From NCBI GenBank assembly GCA_902772985.1, contig CACYCP010000005.1, forward strand, positions 1 through 44,544: a DNA stretch of 44,544 bases, written 5' to 3'. This DNA is from an uncultured Bacteroidia bacterium (lineage in GTDB: Bacteria > Bacteroidota > Bacteroidia > Bacteroidales > UBA932). The stretch's first letter is position 1, and every line of letters starts with the position of its first letter. Shown one piece after another: positions 34,135 through 42,512 of this stretch. A program made the translations under genes and the position numbers. The notes under the pieces are model-generated. The model was not told the origin of the DNA. It saw only the letters and a list, made by a program, of their open reading frames with translations, and did no database searches.

Positions 34135-35628
34135 ATGGATGTAGTTGTCTGGTCACGCATTCAATTCGCCGTTACCGCAGCCTATCACTGGCTCTTTGTC
34201 CCCCTCACCCTGGGACTTGCCCTGGTCATGGCGATTATGGAGACCTTGTATGTCGTCAAGAAAGACGAATTCTGGAAAAAAACCGCACAATTCTGGATTA
34301 AGCTCTTTGCCATTAATTTTGCCGTTGGAATCGCCACCGGAATTATCCTGGAATTCGAATTCGGCACCAACTGGAGCAATTATTCCTGGTTTGTGGGGGA
34401 TATGTTCGGAGCTCCGCTTGCCATTGAAGGAATCTTGGCCTTCTTCATGGAAGCCACCTTCTTTGCCGTTATGTTCTTCGGCTGGGACAAAGTGTCCAAG
34501 AAATTCCACCTGGCTTCCACCTGGCTCACAGGCATCGGCGCCACCATTTCGGCCTACTGGATCCTGGTAGCCAACGGCTGGATGCAGAATCCCGTTGGAA
34601 CGACCTTCAATCCCGATACCGTGCGCAGCGAAATGGCATCGGCCGCAGCTTTCTGGGAGGTTGTTACCAACCCGGTAGCAGTGAGCAAGTTCTGCCACTC
34701 TGTCACCAGCGGCTGGGTTACCGGCGGAATCTTCGTAGTGGGTGTAAGCGCCTGGTATCTGCTTAAAGGCCGGCAGAAGACTTTCGCCGTCCGGAGCATG
34801 CTGATCGGCGGAATCGTCGGGCTGGTGGGCAGCGCCCTGGTCATGTTGTCCGGAGACTCCTCCGGTGTACACGCGGCCGAATTCCAGCCCATGAAACTGG
34901 CGGCGGCCGAAGGCCTTGAAGACGGCGGGAAAGGCGTTGCTTTCACCATTGTTCCCGGCGTCAAAGTCCCGCACGTACTATCCTTCCTGGCCACTCACGA
35001 CTGGAACGGTTATGTTCCCGGAATCAACGACATCCTGAACGGTTACACCGACAATAAAGGCAATGTGGTCCCCTCCGTGGCCGATAAAATGCAAATGGGG
35101 CGGAAAGCCATCGATGCCCTGGCCCAGTATAGGGAACTTCGGCTTACCAATCCGGAAGCCGCGGCCGAAGCAAGGGCCGTCCTGGAGGAAAATGTCCAAT
35201 ACATGGGATACGGACATCTTGAAAAAGTCGAAGACGTGATTCCTCCGGTAGGAATAGTTTTCTGGGCTTTCCGCTTTATGATAGGACTTGGAATGCTGGT
35301 TGCGCTGGTCCTGCTGCTTGCCACATGGTTCAGTTGGAAGGAAAAGATCGAGCCCAAGCGCTGGCTCCTCTGGGCCGCCATCGTGTGCATTCCTCTCACC
35401 TATATTGCGGGACAGTGCGGCTGGATTGTGGCCGAAGTCGGCCGTCAGCCCTGGACCATCCAGGGACTTCTGCCGGTGAACGTTGCAATCTCCAGCCTGA
35501 GCGCCGGAGCAGTGAAGACCACATTCTTCATCTTCCTTGCGGTGTTCGCCCTCTTCCTTGCCATTGAAATAAGAATCCTCATAGGGGCTATCCGCAAAGG
35601 ACCCGAAGTTGAACCCGAAAAGCTTTAG
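34135..35628 (+). CDS. cydA: Cytochrome bd oxidase subunit I
   Basis: A 497-aa quinol oxidase subunit that carries haems b558, b595 and d. The N-terminus WSRIQFAVTAAYHWLFVPLT contains the haem-ligand His (about residue 18), and the GIATGIILEFEFGTNWSNYS and EGILAFFMEATFF segments are hallmarks. GQCGWIVAEVGRQPWTIQGL is the conserved C-terminal motif. The Q-loop is of the short type. Cytochrome bd gives high-affinity oxygen respiration in nominally anaerobic Bacteroidales. Order: esterase-DUF4492-cydA-cydB. Confidence 0.96.
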   Translation: MDVVVWSRIQFAVTAAYHWLFVPLTLGLALVMAIMETLYVVKKDEFWKKTAQFWIKLFAINFAVGIATGIILEFEFGTNWSNYSWFVGDMFGAPLAIEGILAFFMEATFFAVMFFGWDKVSKKFHLASTWLTGIGATISAYWILVANGWMQNPVGTTFNPDTVRSEMASAAAFWEVVTNPVAVSKFCHSVTSGWVTGGIFVVGVSAWYLLKGRQKTFAVRSMLIGGIVGLVGSALVMLSGDSSGVHAAEFQPMKLAAAEGLEDGGKGVAFTIVPGVKVPHVLSFLATHDWNGYVPGINDILNGYTDNKGNVVPSVADKMQMGRKAIDALAQYRELRLTNPEAAAEARAVLEENVQYMGYGHLEKVEDVIPPVGIVFWAFRFMIGLGMLVALVLLLATWFSWKEKIEPKRWLLWAAIVCIPLTYIAGQCGWIVAEVGRQPWTIQGLLPVNVAISSLSAGAVKTTFFIFLAVFALFLAIEIRILIGAIRKGPEVEPEKL

Positions 35629-35631
35629 GCT

Positions 35632-36771
35632 ATGACTTACACTTTGTTACAAAACTATTGGTGGTGCCTTATAGCACTTCTGGGCGGCCTGCTTGTATTC
35701 CTCATGTTTGTCCAGGGAGCCAACCTGCACCTTGGAAACCGCAGTCTGAGCGATCTCCAAAAACGAATGATCCTGAATTCCACAGGCCGGAAATGGGAAC
35801 TCACTTTTACAACCCTGGTAACCTTCGGCGGAGCCTTTTTCGCATCTTTCCCCTTATTTTACAGTACCAGCTTCGGCGGTGCCTACTGGGTTTGGATACT
35901 GCTGCTGATAAGTTTCGTGTTCCAGGCGGTTTCATACGAATTCCAGAACAAGAAGGAGAACCTGCTGGGAGTCAAGACTTTCAGGGTAGCCCTTATGGCA
36001 AACGGCCTCCTGGCGCCCTTCCTTGTCGGAACAGCCGTGGGGACTTTCTTCACGGGTTCGGATTTCACGGTGAACAAGGTGGCTATTGCGGATCCTTCGG
36101 CCCCGGTAATCAGCAGCTGGGGTAATGCATGGCATGGTTTGGAGGCCTTGGGGCAATTCCACGCCGTTCTGCTGGGGCTTGCCGTAATGATGCTTACAGC
36201 CATACTTGGAGCCCTGTATATCCTTAACAACGTAGATGACAAGGAGATTTCGGCCCAGATGCACCGTTCCATAAAGATGCTCACCCTCCCCTTCCTCTGT
36301 TTCTTCCTGTTATGGCTTACGATTTTGCTCCTGAAAGAAGGCTATGCCGTATCTCCCGACGACAACATTTATATGGAGCCGTTCAAGTATCTGCACAACC
36401 TGCTGCAGATGCCCGCAGTGCTGATAATGCTGATTGTAGGAGTGGTGCTGGTGCTTTACAGCCTGTACCTTGGCATTTTCACGCCTTCGCGCAAGGGTAT
36501 ATGGTTCGCCGGACCTGGCACGGTACTGGTTGTGATGGCAGTCTTCTTCCTGGCCGGCTTCAACAACACCGCATATTATCCTTCATACACCGACCTGCAA
36601 AGCTCGCTTACCCTCTCGAACAGCAGTTCCAGCTATTTCACTTTGAAGGTTATGAGCATAGTGTCGCTGCTTATCCCCTTTGTGCTTGCCTACATTGCCT
36701 ATGCCTGGCACTCGATGGACCGCAAGCGAATTAGCAAGGAAGAAATAGCCGAAACGCCCGACAAGTACTAA
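35632..36771 (+). CDS. cydB: Cytochrome bd oxidase subunit II
   Basis: A 379-aa membrane partner of CydA with eight to nine predicted helices. It begins YTLLQNYWWCLIALLGGLLV and includes the family regions MFVQGANLH and LMANGLLAPFLVGTAVGTFF. It starts 3 nt after cydA and ends 6 nt before the convergent unknown gene. Confidence 0.95.
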   Translation: MTYTLLQNYWWCLIALLGGLLVFLMFVQGANLHLGNRSLSDLQKRMILNSTGRKWELTFTTLVTFGGAFFASFPLFYSTSFGGAYWVWILLLISFVFQAVSYEFQNKKENLLGVKTFRVALMANGLLAPFLVGTAVGTFFTGSDFTVNKVAIADPSAPVISSWGNAWHGLEALGQFHAVLLGLAVMMLTAILGALYILNNVDDKEISAQMHRSIKMLTLPFLCFFLLWLTILLLKEGYAVSPDDNIYMEPFKYLHNLLQMPAVLIMLIVGVVLVLYSLYLGIFTPSRKGIWFAGPGTVLVVMAVFFLAGFNNTAYYPSYTDLQSSLTLSNSSSSYFTLKVMSIVSLLIPFVLAYIAYAWHSMDRKRISKEEIAETPDKY

Positions 36772-36777
36772 GGGAAA

Positions 36778-37461
36778 TCACATCATCGCATCGCGCGCGT
36801 CTTCTTCCCAGTCGCGTTCCATTTCTTCTCGATCGGGAGGAGAGTTGATGGGGGCTGAATCGAATTCCTGGACAGGGCTCAAAAGCTCGCTGGAGGATAT
36901 TTCCTCTATGATTTCCTGCAGATGGGCCGGCAGTTTAGGGAACAGGTTGTAACCTATGCGGTTCTCTAACCAGTTGACGCTGTAACTGTATTTGTAGATA
37001 CTGGCTTCCGGCTCCTTCCCATCCTTCGGAATAACGAAGCCGATGGATTTCCAGCCAAGTGAACTTCTGGTTTTCTTGCATATTGCAGCGAACCAGCCAT
37101 CCTTATAAGGCCCCCAGACCATGTCCACGGGGCCTTTCGGTTTTTCGGCCGCCCAGCTTTTACAAAGCTCCAAAACCGGTGAAATGGCCGACTCCCCCAC
37201 CGCTGCGTTCTCCCCGATTTTCTCCATCTCCCAATAGGGCTGGGCCGAATGGGAAGCGGCGCCGTACCATTTGTCATAAACAGCCCAGACGACGCGGTCC
37301 GTGCCCGCTTTTGTGCGGATGGGCAAGCCAACGGATGGAGGATTCTTCAGTTTGGCCTGGGCACTCACCTTGGCGGCATCCAGAACTTCCTGCCCATAGA
37401 GCATTCCGGCAGAAGACAGTGCCGAAACAAGGAGTAAAAGGATATGAAGCCGCCTTAGCAT
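36778..37461 (-). CDS. Secreted protein of unknown function
   Basis: A 227-aa protein with a signal peptide (residues 1-23, MLRRLHILLLLVSALSSAGM then LYGQ). I do not recognise the family. The mature part is mixed alpha/beta, rich in Trp and Tyr (VVWAVYDKWYGAASHSAQPY, MVWGPYKDGWFAAICKK), with a very acidic last 20 residues ending MERDWEEDARDAMM. There is no lipobox, repeat or metal motif. It stands alone between cydB and the fucosidase behind a TATATTTG box, convergent with cydB. Confidence 0.75.
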   Translation of the reverse strand: MLRRLHILLLLVSALSSAGMLYGQEVLDAAKVSAQAKLKNPPSVGLPIRTKAGTDRVVWAVYDKWYGAASHSAQPYWEMEKIGENAAVGESAISPVLELCKSWAAEKPKGPVDMVWGPYKDGWFAAICKKTRSSLGWKSIGFVIPKDGKEPEASIYKYSYSVNWLENRIGYNLFPKLPAHLQEIIEEISSSELLSPVQEFDSAPINSPPDREEMERDWEEDARDAMM

Positions 37462-37477
37462 AAACGATTAAACCGCT

Positions 37478-37485
37478 CAAATATA
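37478..37485 (-). promoter_or_regulatory. -7 box of the unknown secreted protein gene
   Basis: The minus strand reads TATATTTG, an exact TAnnTTTG box, 16 nt before the ATG at 37461. Confidence 0.62.
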
Positions 37486-37540
37486 CAGATTCCGGCCTAA
37501 TTATCAAAGAACAGCCATCTGACAATTGAAAACAAATCAT

Positions 37541-37548
37541 TATATTTG
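37541..37548 (+). promoter_or_regulatory. -7 box of the fucosidase gene
   Basis: TATATTTG, an exact TAnnTTTG box, 25 nt before the ATG at 37574, which supports that start over an upstream in-frame ATG at 37526. Confidence 0.65.
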
Positions 37549-37573
37549 CAAATATACCGAACAAGTATTTAAT

Positions 37574-38986
37574 ATGAGACACTTTATCGAAATCATGGCC
37601 CTGGCGCTGCTCGTTTCCTGCTGCGGAAAGGCTGGCGCCCCCGAAGCATTCGGCCCAACCCCCACCCCCGCCCAACTGGAATGGCAGAAAATGGAAATGA
37701 ACATGTTCGCCCATTTCGGCCCAAACACTTTCACCGGCCTGGAATGGGGCCTTGGCACTGAGGCCGAGGATATTTTCAATCCTTCCGACCTTGACTGCGC
37801 CCAATGGGCCTCGGTGGCCAAAGCGGCCGGCTTCAAGGGAATAATCATTACCGCAAAACACCACGACGGTTTCTGCCTCTGGCCTAATCCGGTGAGCACG
37901 CACACCGTTGCCCAGAGCCCCTGGAAAGACGGAAAGGGCGACGTGCTGAAGGAACTCTCCGAAGCCTGCGCAGATGAAGGAATTAAATTCGGCATATACA
38001 TCTCGCCCTGGGACCGCAATGATCCCCATTACGGCACCCCGGAGTATAACGACGTGTTTGTCAAAACCTTGGAAAGCGCCCTTGGAAACTATGGGGAGGT
38101 GTTCGAGCAGTGGTTCGACGGAGCCAACGGTGAAGGTCCCAACGGAAAAAAACAAGTCTATGACTGGCCCCTGTTCCATAGTACGGTTTGGGAATACCAG
38201 CCCGATGCCATCATGTTCAGCGATGTCGGCCCCGGTTGCCGCTGGGTTGGAAACGAAAACGGCGTTGCCGGAAGGACCAATTGGAGCCGTTTGACAGTCA
38301 ACGGTTTCACTCCCGGCGCAGGCGGCCCTAAGGGAAGCAGCTTGAATGAGGGCGACAAGGATGGTGACTGCTGGGTTCCCGCCGAAACCGATGTATCCAT
38401 CCGTCCTGGCTGGTTCTGGAGGGAAAGCGAGAATGACAAGGTCAAATCCCTGGAAAAACTCCTTGACATCTATTACACCAGTGTGGGACGCAATTCCCTG
38501 CTCCTTCTGAACGTCCCCCCGGATGACCGAGGGCACATTGACCCCGTAGATTCTGCAAGACTGATCGAATTCAAGGCCGCCCTTGACAGGATTTTCAGCA
38601 CCAATCTGGCCGATGGAGCCAAAATCAAGGCCAGCAACACCAGGGGACGCGGCTTCAATGCCAAGAATCTCCTGGATGGCGATTACGACTCGTATTGGGC
38701 TACCGCTGACGGCATCACAACCGCCAGTCTCACCTTCCAGCTGAAGGGAGAAAAGAGTTTCAACCGCATTATGCTCCAGGAGTATATTCCTCTGGGACAG
38801 AGGATTTCCTCTTTCACCGTGGAAGCCCTGAAGGATGGTGAGTGGAAAGAAATTGCCTCGGAAACCACCATCGGCTATAAGAGGATTGTGCGCACTGAAA
38901 CGGTCACGACCGATGCCGTGAGAGTAAACATCACCGGCTCATATGCGCCTCCCGTGCTGAACGCTTTTGGCCTGTATTGCGATTGA
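37574..38986 (+). CDS. GH29 alpha-L-fucosidase, lipoprotein
   Basis: A 470-aa exported enzyme with signal peptide MRHFIEIMALALLVSCC; a lipobox Cys at 16 or 17 is likely. The GH29 barrel shows the substrate-binding AKHHDGFCLWP (His96-His97), FGIYISPWDRN and the nucleophile region EVFEQWFDGANGEG (Asp182 likely catalytic). Residues about 345-470 form an F5/8 type C (discoidin-like) domain. It releases fucose from glycans (host mucin or plant polymers). The ATG at 37574 follows the promoter box and gives a clean signal. An ABC exporter gene follows after 7 nt. No SusC/SusD pair is in the window, so it is not an obvious PUL. Confidence 0.9.
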   Translation: MRHFIEIMALALLVSCCGKAGAPEAFGPTPTPAQLEWQKMEMNMFAHFGPNTFTGLEWGLGTEAEDIFNPSDLDCAQWASVAKAAGFKGIIITAKHHDGFCLWPNPVSTHTVAQSPWKDGKGDVLKELSEACADEGIKFGIYISPWDRNDPHYGTPEYNDVFVKTLESALGNYGEVFEQWFDGANGEGPNGKKQVYDWPLFHSTVWEYQPDAIMFSDVGPGCRWVGNENGVAGRTNWSRLTVNGFTPGAGGPKGSSLNEGDKDGDCWVPAETDVSIRPGWFWRESENDKVKSLEKLLDIYYTSVGRNSLLLLNVPPDDRGHIDPVDSARLIEFKAALDRIFSTNLADGAKIKASNTRGRGFNAKNLLDGDYDSYWATADGITTASLTFQLKGEKSFNRIMLQEYIPLGQRISSFTVEALKDGEWKEIASETTIGYKRIVRTETVTTDAVRVNITGSYAPPVLNAFGLYCD

Positions 38987-38993
38987 CGGACAG

Positions 38994-40796
38994 ATGAACC
39001 TTCTAGGTCTGTTCAAGAACATACGGCCTTTCGTGAGGCCTTATCGCCTGCTTGTCATTGTAACGCTCATTCTGACCTTGATAGGGGCGCTTATGCAGCA
39101 GGTGAACGCCATCGTGCTGGACCGCACGGTGGATGCAATCAACGCCCTTATCGGCACTGACTTCAACTGGAACAGCGCCGCACGCATCCTCACCATCATT
39201 TCTGTTGTCCTGCTGGGCAAGGAAGTGCTGTCGGCCCTGGTCACGTTCGCCCAAAGTTATTTTGGGGAAAGGATGCGTATATTCGTCTCCCGCGACCTGG
39301 CCCAGGCCGTCATCGAGAAGGTCCTCACCTTCCGCATGGCTTTTTTCTCCCGCGATGAAAACGCCACCGGAAAGATTCAGGCCAGGATAGACCAGGGTGT
39401 GAGCAGCCTGTCACGAACGGTGCAGAACTTCTTCATCGACCTTCTGCCCCTGTTTACAAGCGCCCTTCTGGCCCTTATCCTTATGTTCGCCGCAAACGTT
39501 TATGTGGGTCTGGTTGCCCTGGGCATTGTTCCGGTATATTTCTGGATAACCGTGCGCCAGGCACGCAAGCTGAAAGGATGGCGCCGCGAAATGCGCTCTC
39601 ACCTCGAAAGCAAGAGCCAGGGGATAAAGAACATCATCGATTCAATAAATGTAATCAAATCCTTCAACCGCGAAGGCATCGAAGCCGACAAGCAGCTTGA
39701 CCTCCAGAACGAAGTGACTGCAAACCAGATGAAAACCCGCAAGGTGGGTTTCTACTATGGAGGCGTAAAAAGTTTCGTAAAACAGGTCGGGACCGTGCTT
39801 GTGATAATACTCACGGCCTATCTGGTGCTGATTGAATACCCCGGAATGAGCATCGGTAAGATAATGTACCACGTGATGCTTTTCTCCAACGTAATTGCGC
39901 CCATCACCCAGCTCCAGAGAATCTTCGACGACGTCAACGATGCCCTTATCTATGCCGAGGGTTTCTTCGAGATACTGGATTCGGAAGAAGAGATTGAACC
40001 GAGCGGAAGCTACCGTCCGGAGAAGATTCACGGCCGATTCGAACTTAAAGACGTGGATTTCACCTATCCGAATGGAAACCAGGCGCTGTACGGCGTGAGC
40101 ATGACCATCGAGCCGGGGCACATTACCGCCCTTGTCGGCCTTTCAGGTGCAGGAAAGAGTACCATCGTAAACTTGCTGGACAAGTTCTACGAGCCGAAGA
40201 AAGGCAGCATCACCCTGGACGGCGTGGACCTTCGGGAATACGATACCCATTTCCTAAGGGACAACATCGGCCTTGTGCTGCAGAAAAACCATATTTTTGA
40301 CGGCACTATTGAAGAGAACATATTGTATGGAAAACCGGACGCCACCCACGAAGAGGTTGTGGAAGCAGCAAAGAAGTCCTATATCTACGACCAGATTATG
40401 GCACTTCCCAAGCAGTTCCAGAACAAGGCATCGGATTTGTCCGGAGGACAGCAGCAGCGCATAGCCATAGCCCGAATGTTCCTGAAGAACCCGCCCATCA
40501 TCTTTTTGGACGAACCTACGGCCTCGCTGGATGCCATCGCAACCGAGCAGATAAAGAACTCCATCGATGCCATAAAATCGGGCAGGACTGTCATCATCAT
40601 ATCCCACAGCATATCGCAAATAATTGACAGCGATATGATTTTCGCCCTACAGAAAGGCCGGGTTGAGGAATCCGGCACCCCCGACGACATTTACAAGAAG
40701 GGAGGCGTCTATAAGGATATCATCGATGCATCGGCCCGAAGCCTGAATATCGAAAAGATTGCCCGCACCATAGATGTGGGCTCAGAACTTGGTTAA
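38994..40796 (+). CDS. ABC exporter, MsbA-like (membrane domain fused to ATPase)
   Basis: A 600-aa half-transporter: a six-helix ABC_membrane domain (about 20-310) and an ABC ATPase (about 345-580) with Walker A VGLSGAGKST (381-390), signature LSGGQQQRIAIA, Walker B PIIFLDEPTASLD and H-loop ISHS. This is the type IV exporter class (lipids, peptides or drugs); the substrate is not evident. I start at the ATG at 38994; codons from 38967 overlap the fucosidase end. Its 3' end overlaps the convergent GNAT gene by 15 bp. Confidence 0.9.
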   Translation: MNLLGLFKNIRPFVRPYRLLVIVTLILTLIGALMQQVNAIVLDRTVDAINALIGTDFNWNSAARILTIISVVLLGKEVLSALVTFAQSYFGERMRIFVSRDLAQAVIEKVLTFRMAFFSRDENATGKIQARIDQGVSSLSRTVQNFFIDLLPLFTSALLALILMFAANVYVGLVALGIVPVYFWITVRQARKLKGWRREMRSHLESKSQGIKNIIDSINVIKSFNREGIEADKQLDLQNEVTANQMKTRKVGFYYGGVKSFVKQVGTVLVIILTAYLVLIEYPGMSIGKIMYHVMLFSNVIAPITQLQRIFDDVNDALIYAEGFFEILDSEEEIEPSGSYRPEKIHGRFELKDVDFTYPNGNQALYGVSMTIEPGHITALVGLSGAGKSTIVNLLDKFYEPKKGSITLDGVDLREYDTHFLRDNIGLVLQKNHIFDGTIEENILYGKPDATHEEVVEAAKKSYIYDQIMALPKQFQNKASDLSGGQQQRIAIARMFLKNPPIIFLDEPTASLDAIATEQIKNSIDAIKSGRTVIIISHSISQIIDSDMIFALQKGRVEESGTPDDIYKKGGVYKDIIDASARSLNIEKIARTIDVGSELG

Positions 40797-41276
40797 CTGG
40801 TAGGCAAGGCGTTCATCGCCGGAGGCCAGATAGATTATACCGCAATAGCTGAATCCGTACGATTCCACGCAGTGCTGCATTATGTGATTGTCGCGGTGGG
40901 TGTCTATTCGTATGTTCTGTTCCCTTTCGAAGCACCAGTCCATAAGTGTCCGGAATATTCCGCGGGCTTCCGGAAGGCTTGCAATGCGATGAATCACGTG
41001 GTATGGGGCTTCGTCATCCAGCCAGGCGCCCTCATAAATCTTCGCATAAGTAGGTTCGGGCGAAGGGATGAAAGTGAAGTATCCGCAGACGGCACCATCA
41101 TCGGCTATCACATAGCCTACGCCCTTTTGGATATCATCCTCGATTACCTGAAGGGATGGATAACCGTCCTTCCACTGGTTTGCGTTTCCGCTTGAGCGCA
41201 TAATGCCCCTTGCAGCCTCTATGACTGTCATAATTGATGGGACATCTTCCCTGACGGCCGGTCGTACTTGTCTCAT
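40782..41276 (-). CDS. GNAT-family acetyltransferase
   Basis: A 164-aa cytoplasmic GNAT. It begins RQVRPAVREDVPSIMTVIEA, the usual N-terminal GNAT strand-helix; the central VCGYFTFIPSPEPTYAKIYE and VIHRIASLPEARGIFRTLMD contain the beta4 and acetyl-CoA-binding region (A-R-G-I-F in place of the common R-G-x-G-x-A), and RIDTHRDNHIMQHCVESYGF is the family C-terminal motif (the N..M-Q-H-C-V-E..G-F block). The substrate is unknown. I use the ATG at 41276 rather than a TTG at 41285 that overlaps the promoter box. Confidence 0.86.
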   Translation of the reverse strand: MRQVRPAVREDVPSIMTVIEAARGIMRSSGNANQWKDGYPSLQVIEDDIQKGVGYVIADDGAVCGYFTFIPSPEPTYAKIYEGAWLDDEAPYHVIHRIASLPEARGIFRTLMDWCFEREQNIRIDTHRDNHIMQHCVESYGFSYCGIIYLASGDERLAYQLTKF

Positions 41277-41282
41277 ATAGCG

Positions 41283-41290
41283 CAAATATA
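41283..41290 (-). promoter_or_regulatory. -7 box of the GNAT gene, nearly touching its ATG
   Basis: The minus strand reads TATATTTG, ending 6 nt before the ATG at 41276, so the transcript is probably leaderless or nearly so. It is divergent from the GH16 promoter. Confidence 0.6.
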
Positions 41291-41322
41291 CTTTTTTTGT
41301 GAAAAATATCGGGATTATTCCG

Positions 41323-41330
41323 TATTTTTG
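41323..41330 (+). promoter_or_regulatory. -7 box of the GH16 gene
   Basis: TATTTTTG, an exact TAnnTTTG box, 22 nt before the ATG at 41353; a TTTG at 41296-41299 is 23 nt upstream, slightly longer than the consensus spacing. Confidence 0.65.
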
Positions 41331-41352
41331 TTGAAAGCTCTAATCTTGAACC

Positions 41353-42126
41353 ATGAAAAAACTCTGCAACGTATTGCTTATCCTAAGCGGCATCCTCGCA
41401 ATGGCAGGATGCGAAGAAAAGCAGGATTGGACACTCCTGTGGGAAGAAAACTTTGACGGCCCGGCCATTGATGCCGATACCTGGACCAGAGTCCCCAAAG
41501 GTGGCAGAGACTGGAACGATATGATGTCCCTCAGGGAAGATCTTGCCTTCATTGACAACGGACAGCTGGTACTGCTTGGAAAAGTGGGGGGAGAAGGCGA
41601 TGAAACACCCTTTGTTTCTGGAGGCGTCTCGAGCCGTGGCAAAAAGTCTTTCCAGCAGGTCAGGGTAGAGATTCGGGCAAAGTTCAACAGCGTCCAGGGC
41701 TTCTGGCCAGCGCTCTGGCTAATGCCCGATGCACAGCTTCCCTCCCCCGAGTATGCCGAAGTTGACATTATGGAGCACCTGAATTTCGAGGACTCCATCT
41801 ATCAGACGCTGCATTCCCGCTACACCCTGGACGGAGGAAACGAGCCTCCGAAATACGCCAAGGCCCCCGTGGACAAGGATGGCTGGAACATTTATGCCGC
41901 CGAGATATGCCGTGACAGCGTGTGCCTTTTTACCAATGATGTGAAAACCCTAACCTACCCCCGCCTGGAAGGCGTAGAGCACCAGTTCCCCTGGCCCGAC
42001 TATCCTTTCTACTTCATCCTTTCGAACCAGATTGGAGGCGGCTGGGTGGGTCCTGCATCGGCCCCGGAACAATTCCCATCAGAGCTTCGCATAGACTGGA
42101 TTAGGGTGTATAAAAAGGAATTTTAA
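41353..42126 (+). CDS. GH16 beta-glucanase-like lipoprotein
   Basis: A 257-aa single-domain GH16 enzyme with signal peptide and lipobox (LAMAGC, Cys20). The active-site motif ExDxxE of the beta-bulge GH16 group is EVDIME (Glu136 nucleophile, Asp138, Glu141 acid/base). GFWPALWLMP and GGVSSRGKKSFQQVRVEIRA are also typical. These enzymes cleave beta-1,3/1,4-glucans (laminarin, lichenan) or galactans; the exact specificity is unknown. It stands alone with its own promoter and shares a TTAA stop with the convergent C_GCAxxG_C_C gene. Confidence 0.9.
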   Translation: MKKLCNVLLILSGILAMAGCEEKQDWTLLWEENFDGPAIDADTWTRVPKGGRDWNDMMSLREDLAFIDNGQLVLLGKVGGEGDETPFVSGGVSSRGKKSFQQVRVEIRAKFNSVQGFWPALWLMPDAQLPSPEYAEVDIMEHLNFEDSIYQTLHSRYTLDGGNEPPKYAKAPVDKDGWNIYAAEICRDSVCLFTNDVKTLTYPRLEGVEHQFPWPDYPFYFILSNQIGGGWVGPASAPEQFPSELRIDWIRVYKKEF

Positions 42127-42512
42127 AGGTTTCCCAGATACTCTTCCAAAAACTCTGAGGCATCTGCCACGCAGTCCGGGCAGTCGCGGAGGACTTTTCC
42201 CGTGCCCACACCTTTTAGAAGCTTGCACTGAGTTGCACCGTTACGCTGCTGGAACTTAGTCATCATATCCTTCATCCGTGCCCGTGACAGGTTCCGGTCC
42301 CTGCTTGCAAGGCCCATAATCATTCCTGCACCGACAAGCGCGCCACAGCTTCCTTCCATGTTGCCCATCCCGGTTCCGTATGCCCCGGCAATATCCATGG
42401 CAGTTTGCTCGTCCAAGCCCACAAGGTCACAATATGTGCACACCACGGCCTGAGCACAGTTGTGGGAATTGCAGCGCTTCTTTTCCGCCGCCAGATGTTT
42501 GCGAGTCTCCAT
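42123..42512 (-). CDS. C_GCAxxG_C_C family protein
   Basis: A 129-aa cysteine-rich cytoplasmic protein. The family cysteines are all present: C14/C19 (RCNSHNCAQAV), C25/C28, C56 in EGSCGALVGAGMIMGL, C96 (QCKLLKG) and C111/C114 (DCPDCVADA). This pattern suggests an Fe-S cluster or redox role, often seen with split-Soret or reductase genes, but no function is established. It is adjacent to the YccF gene upstream in the same direction with no gap (42512/42513). Confidence 0.88.
   Translation of the reverse strand: METRKHLAAEKKRCNSHNCAQAVVCTYCDLVGLDEQTAMDIAGAYGTGMGNMEGSCGALVGAGMIMGLASRDRNLSRARMKDMMTKFQQRNGATQCKLLKGVGTGKVLRDCPDCVADASEFLEEYLGNL

Noticed and set aside
34153-34974. 273-aa minus-strand frame opposite cydA
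   Set aside because: Antisense shadow, Gly/Asn/His-rich, without a promoter or domain.
37274-38536. 420-aa open frame on the minus strand opposite the fucosidase
   Set aside because: It is the shadow of the GH29 gene: its composition (Gly/Phe/Ala-rich, no domain) and position fully opposite a clear enzyme mark it as spurious.
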